From: Limonium bicolor
Lineage: Eukaryota > Streptophyta > Magnoliopsida > Caryophyllales > Plumbaginaceae
Direction: 5' to 3'
NCBI GenBank assembly: GCA_023374045.1
Contig: CM041783.1
Span: 95,949,298-96,013,297 of the forward strand
Length of the DNA stretch: 64,000 bases
The translations under genes and the position numbers were made by a program. Below, piece by piece: positions 59,614 through 64,000 of the stretch. Position 1 is the stretch's first letter. Every line of letters starts with the position of its first letter. The notes beneath the pieces are model-generated. The model was given only the letters and a program-made list of their open reading frames with translations. It was not told the origin of the DNA and searched no databases.

Positions 59614-60182
59614 CGGGCGATGGCAATGGGTGATTGGTACCCGTTTCACCCGACCACTAGACTCATAAAAATGGGTAAAAAAACCTGAAATAAATGGGTG
59701 AAAAATAGGTGACGTGTGAAACGGGTGCGGGTGACGGGTCGGGTTAGGTGAAGATTTTTCACCCGTTCACCCGATCCGTCGCCCGTATGTACTTATATTA
59801 AATAAAAAATATATTTATCTCATATTTGTTGAGATAATTTAGAAATATTTTGGCTAATACTCCATGTTTTAATTATGTTATTTATATTAGATGATGTGGT
59901 ACATATTATTGAACAAATATAAATGATTTTTAAAAAAATTAAGCTTAAATAAACTGTTAAAAGCAAAAAAAATTGCTAAAAAAATATATATAAACGGGTG
60001 ACGGGTTCACCCGTTTCACCCGCGGGTGACGGGTGACGGGTGATGAAGTTGCGGGTGACGGGTCGGGTCGGTGATGCGGGTGAAAAACGGGTGACGGGTC
60101 GGGTCGGGTGATGTGGGTGAAAAACGGATGACGGGTTAGGTGGAGCATCATCCGACCCGAACCCGACCCGTTGCCATCCCTA
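59614..60182. mobile_element. MITE-like element (hAT type?) upstream of AspRS
   Basis: The ends are inverted: GATGGCAATGGGT at 59619 and, inverted, TAGGGATGGCAACGGGT at 60182. Short subterminal repeats of GGGTGACGGGT and its inverse (cacccgtttcacccg) fill both sides around an A+T-rich centre (59790-59985). The TAGGGATGGCAA-type end is common among plant hAT-related MITEs (from general knowledge). No 8-bp target duplication could be confirmed and there is no transposase. Confidence 0.55.
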
Positions 60183-61589
60183 CTCTCAGGCCTTCAGCTC
60201 GGTAACATTCTTCGCAAAATTAATAATATGCCTTCAAAAATTTTCTATCATTAAAAAGTTTACAGATAATGATTATTTTATCTTTAATATTGTGGATTAT
60301 GTTTTAAATTTACATTATGTCACTTTTTTAAATCAGAATATTTTACCAAATTTTATAAAAACAATTAAAATACTATAAAAATGTAAAAAAAATTATAAAA
60401 AGTAATAAAATTATAAAAATTTATTGAAAGAAATATAATTAATAATTCATAAATATTAAATATACACAAAACTTCAAACAGGCTATATACTATATAATAA
60501 GCATATATAAATTTAAAAATAAAACTAATCCAAGGTGAGAAGAAAAAAATTAATGCAGCTGACTTAAATTAATATATATAATAACTAAAATTTGTAAATC
60601 ATAAATAGAAATATGCCTATATAATTTAACAAAAAAATTTGGCTAAGTATTTCCAAATATAATTTAACAAATTGAAACATGATTGATAATAGTAAGGATA
60701 AAATAGAGATTATTCAAGGTCATTTCACGAAATAGGGATATAATATGAGTTTTAAAACTTTTTCGAAACATACGGTGAAAAAGTTTCAAAATCACGTATA
60801 ACTTGAATTATGAAACAATTTGGTGAAAGTTTTCCCTAAATTCTTTTATTGTAACTTCTTTTTTCTTGCCATTGGCTTCCCTCTTCAGGAAATTATGCGC
60901 CGGAAGAGCACCTTAAAATCGCATTGCGGTAACTGACCATCTGCTAACTTGGTGTTTCGCTTTGATAAGCTGGAACTGAGTAAACTGCTATATCTATATC
61001 TTACGAAGGACTCCGGTCGCTATCCGAATGACCTACGTGTTGTTTTATGGCTCCGCTCGGTGCTCCTCGAGCCGAATTAGAAAGATTGCCTCGAAATGGT
61101 GGCTGCTCTCACCAGCTCCGATAATCCACTACTACAAATTTAAGTTTTAACTACTGATCAATTACAACGGTTACTTAAATGTAGTTGTATTTAAGTAAGT
61201 GTGCGGGTATGTATGGTGGGAAATTTCATATATAAGACAACTGTTATAAAGTTTTAGTTGTAATTAATCCCTTAGATACTTAAAAAGAAGCATAGAATAC
61301 TCACCCTATCAATAAGTCTTATGTTCGAACCACAGTGGAAGCATTTAAGTTGTAAAAAGAATATTATCTCTAAATATATTTACGCATTTGACTCGCTCCA
61401 TCGAGAATGCTCGGTTGCTCTAAAAAAGCTAGTTTTTCGCACAAAATCGTGCGAGTTCTACTGCTCCCTAATCTACGTGTTGTTTTTCCGACCACAATCA
61501 ATGGGATTTGTAATCTTTCCTTCCTTTTCTCTATTTCCAAACACTAACTTACGTTTCTTTGTACTTTGAGGAAAAATCCTAGCTCTCTC
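60183..61589. other. A+T-rich intergenic DNA
   Basis: 60230-60700 is very A+T-rich ('ataaaa', 'aattataaaa' runs); 60840-61130 is more mixed ('gctccgctcggtgctcctcg'). The frame at 61321-61569 is open for 82 codons without any recognised motif. Nothing else supported. Confidence 0.6.
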
Positions 61590-64000
61590 TGTAACACCCC
61601 AACTACTAACAACACACTTAACAACACCTTGCAGTGGAAATCACAACTCACAACATAATTTAACTCCTTGGTGTTACACGCCGTTAGCCACCCACGTGGC
61701 TAACAAGGCTAACATACATACATTGTACCGGTCTGATGGACCAAACTCCCGAGCAACTACACATAAATCCCGTTCCATGTCCAACAATCATTATACACTT
61801 ACATTACAACTGTACCGAGTAACTACCAATTAACGCCGATACATTTTCGGTCTTACTACACCTACCATACTTACACAATTCTCATGACACCACATACAAA
61901 CAACTACCCCGTCCTACTCTCGAACGGCTTTCAGTTCCTTGTACCTGAAACAGGAAAAGAAGAAAGGGTGGCCCCCAGGGGGCTCAGCACCTTTGCTGGT
62001 ATGGTAATCCCGCAGCCCGCATGCTACCGGGCCACACACAACTAATTGTCGTCTTAGCATGCGGTTGATTTTATTTAAAACATGCACACATTACACATAA
62101 ACGTCATGCTTAAAGGCACACATCCGTTAATAGAACACAAACACAAGGTTAGCACACACAACATAACAACACACTTCACTAATTAACATACACAAACTTA
62201 TTTCCATTCTTCTTAGAGAACATAAACTTTACTTAGGGAGTGCCGGGGTGATATAAGCCCGAGCACAACATACATACATTTTCTTTACTTAGGCGTGGCG
62301 GCCTCATATAGGACCGATCACACCTTACACAATTTCCCCCTAGCACCAATAGTGATGAGGTAGGTAAGCCTTGGTTAAGCTTGTGGGTGGTTGTAATTCA
62401 AGGAGGAAAAACAACCGTAACATAATAAAGAGGGAGTCGAAGCGAACTTAGGCATCAACACCCTACCAACATTACACATAATTTCCCCCTAACCCGATTG
62501 GAATTTGGGTAGGTAAGCTTTGGCTAAGCTAGTGGGAGGTCGAAATCCAATGAAGGAAAGCAACCCTTAACATAACAGGATGGGAGTTAATTCACATATA
62601 TACATCAACTCCCGAACAACACGCGCGACCGGAACGACCGGATTCCTCACCATACAAACATATACATATTAGTTAAAGGTTCCTTTATGAACTTATCACA
62701 TACATACATCACATAGTGTTACTAACTCTGTTAGACACATAAGGGAAGTAACATCCCTTTCTAACAAACATGGATAACTGCATCCGATAACAAACACACA
62801 AAACAAGGTCACATACTTCATACATAGTCACAACATACACAAACGCACGGATAGCCATAGTTAGAACGTTCCCGTGGGTTGGGACTTTACTCCGAATACC
62901 GATTCTTTATGTGAACCTAAGGTCGGTTAACTATTATTTAAACACATAAAGGTTAAGCGGTATCGGAGTTTAATTACGCCACAATAATGAATTACTATAA
63001 ACTCATTTCATGCTTTATCTTGCGGTGGCAAACACACAGAAAACACATGGCATACAAGCGGGTAATCGGTAGGACACAGGTTGCAAGAAAACCATACCTT
63101 ACACCATGGGTTTATCTTTCCTCGGGGGTTCTCATGCTCCTCGGTTATACTTGTTCCTCGTGTCTTACTCTTGAACCACTATTTACATGTCAAATGGTTC
63201 AATTAATATTAAGGCACTACGGTACGCACATAATCGCTACTCCCGTACTTACCCCGTTATCCCGTTATTTCGGTTTAACTTAGCGTACTTAATTTCTTAA
63301 CTTACTCACTTACTTCCAACACTTGTTTATACTTCTTAGGACCTTTATAAGCCACCAAACAACTCCTATACAACATCTAAAACCAATACCATTCAATCCC
63401 CCATGTTTAGAACCCTTTAAAACACTTTCTAGGCAATTCTGGGGGTGGTCCGGGACTTGGTCCTCACCCTAGGTCCCGGACCAATCAAAGAATGAACTCT
63501 CGGCCTATTTTCAGACACTGGTCCGGGACTTGGTCCTGGACTTAAGTCCCGGACCAATTCCTGCACTTACTCTCGGCTTGTTTTTTGATGCGGTCCGGGA
63601 CTTGGTACATATCCTAAGTCCCGGACCCTGCTAAAAACTGCTATTGAGGTACTTTTTAAGCCCCAAATCCACCTTTAAACCACACTCAAACTTTCCCTAA
63701 TCTTTCCACAAGTTTTATACATAATTAATCACCTCAAAACATACTCTAAACCACTCCAAATCCTTGGCTTAATCCACCACCCAATTCTTGCTCAAATTCA
63801 ACAAACTCACTTTTCACATTCTTGCATTTTGCACACTTGTGCATTCCTATTTCCTTTTGATAGTTCTTACCTTCTACCAATCTCACCAAAACCATCAATG
63901 ACCATTATAAATCATTCCTACATAAATGCACTTCTAAAACCCACATTCAATCTTCGTTTCACCAATTACAAACACCAACTCTTTTCCTTGAAATTCCAAG
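61590..64000 (-). repeat. LTR G (Ty3/gypsy, Tekay-like), cut by the right window edge
   Basis: Starts TGTAACACCCCAACTAC; has the related module GCAGTGGAAA (61633), a perfect 9-bp stem GTTAGCCAC/GTGGCTAAC at 61683-61704, 'cattgtaccggtctgatgg', and a middle part like LTR E. The palindromic array begins at 63440. No primer site lies left of 61590, so it is either a solo LTR or the 3' LTR of an element continuing to the right. The frame at 62987-63283 is LTR sequence. Confidence 0.8.
63440..63625. repeat. Palindromic array in LTR G
   Basis: Three units built on GGTCCGGGACTTGG and TAAGTCCCGGACC, about 75 bases apart, with 'ctctcggc' linkers. The plan is similar to the arrays of B, D, E and F, but the arm sequence differs. 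Confidence 0.85.

Noticed and set aside
61127..61145. CACTACTACAAAT, like the end of a CACTA transposon
   Set aside because: No matching inverted end, target duplication or transposase was found within the window.
61321..61569. 82-codon frame before LTR G
   Set aside because: No recognised motif, no intron or promoter evidence, A+T-rich intergenic setting.

Overview
This window reads as plant nuclear DNA, probably from a eudicot with a repeat-rich genome (no species can be named from it). The evidence is a split, GT-AG intron-containing gene for an organellar, bacterial-type aspartyl-tRNA synthetase, surrounded by nested Ty3/gypsy chromovirus retrotransposons with tRNA-iMet primer sites. No bacterial genes, rRNA or tRNA genes were seen.

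Layout. Bases 1-2129 are the end of a long terminal repeat (LTR, family E). 2130-2331 is a short LTR scrap in the opposite orientation. 2332-6914 is the decayed 5' half of element A (gag, an AlkB relic, primer site and start of the 5' LTR). Element B (6920-21349, minus strand, target duplication TATTT, 4.1-kb LTRs) is inserted in that LTR, which resumes at 21355. From about 24767 to 46025 lie the two arms of a foldback DNA element, split by element D (25209-45522, minus strand, target duplication TCTTT, 3.7-kb LTRs). D is itself split by two solo LTRs: F (29409-31846, TCTTC) in the end of pol, and E (40336-44223, TTTTG) in its 5' LTR. 46603-59520 is the AspRS gene on the minus strand (15 predicted exons, 668 codons). 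Its intron 5 holds a very young Reina-like chromovirus (50654-55739) with an open 1549-codon polyprotein. A small GGGTGACGGGT-rich element sits just upstream of the AspRS start. Another LTR (G) runs from 61590 off the right edge.

Main finding. Elements A, B and D, all Tekay/Del-like chromoviruses by their RT and gag, carry an AlkB-type 2-oxoglutarate/Fe(II) dioxygenase domain, most like plant ALKBH1D-type proteins, between the gag zinc knuckles and the protease. In B and D the zinc-knuckle exon ends in a phase-1 GT donor. Two downstream AG acceptors, one before AlkB and one before protease, both restore the frame, and both sites are conserved between the two elements. This predicts alternative splicing that makes either a Gag-AlkB protein (with its own stop codon) or a Gag-Pol protein. 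An element-encoded demethylase acting on its own RNA or DNA is the hypothesis worth testing.

Other structure. Five LTR families carry arrays of short palindromic units built on a similar plan at comparable positions. A covarying stem-loop near the LTR 3' end, and a hairpin next to the polypurine tract, are shared between families.
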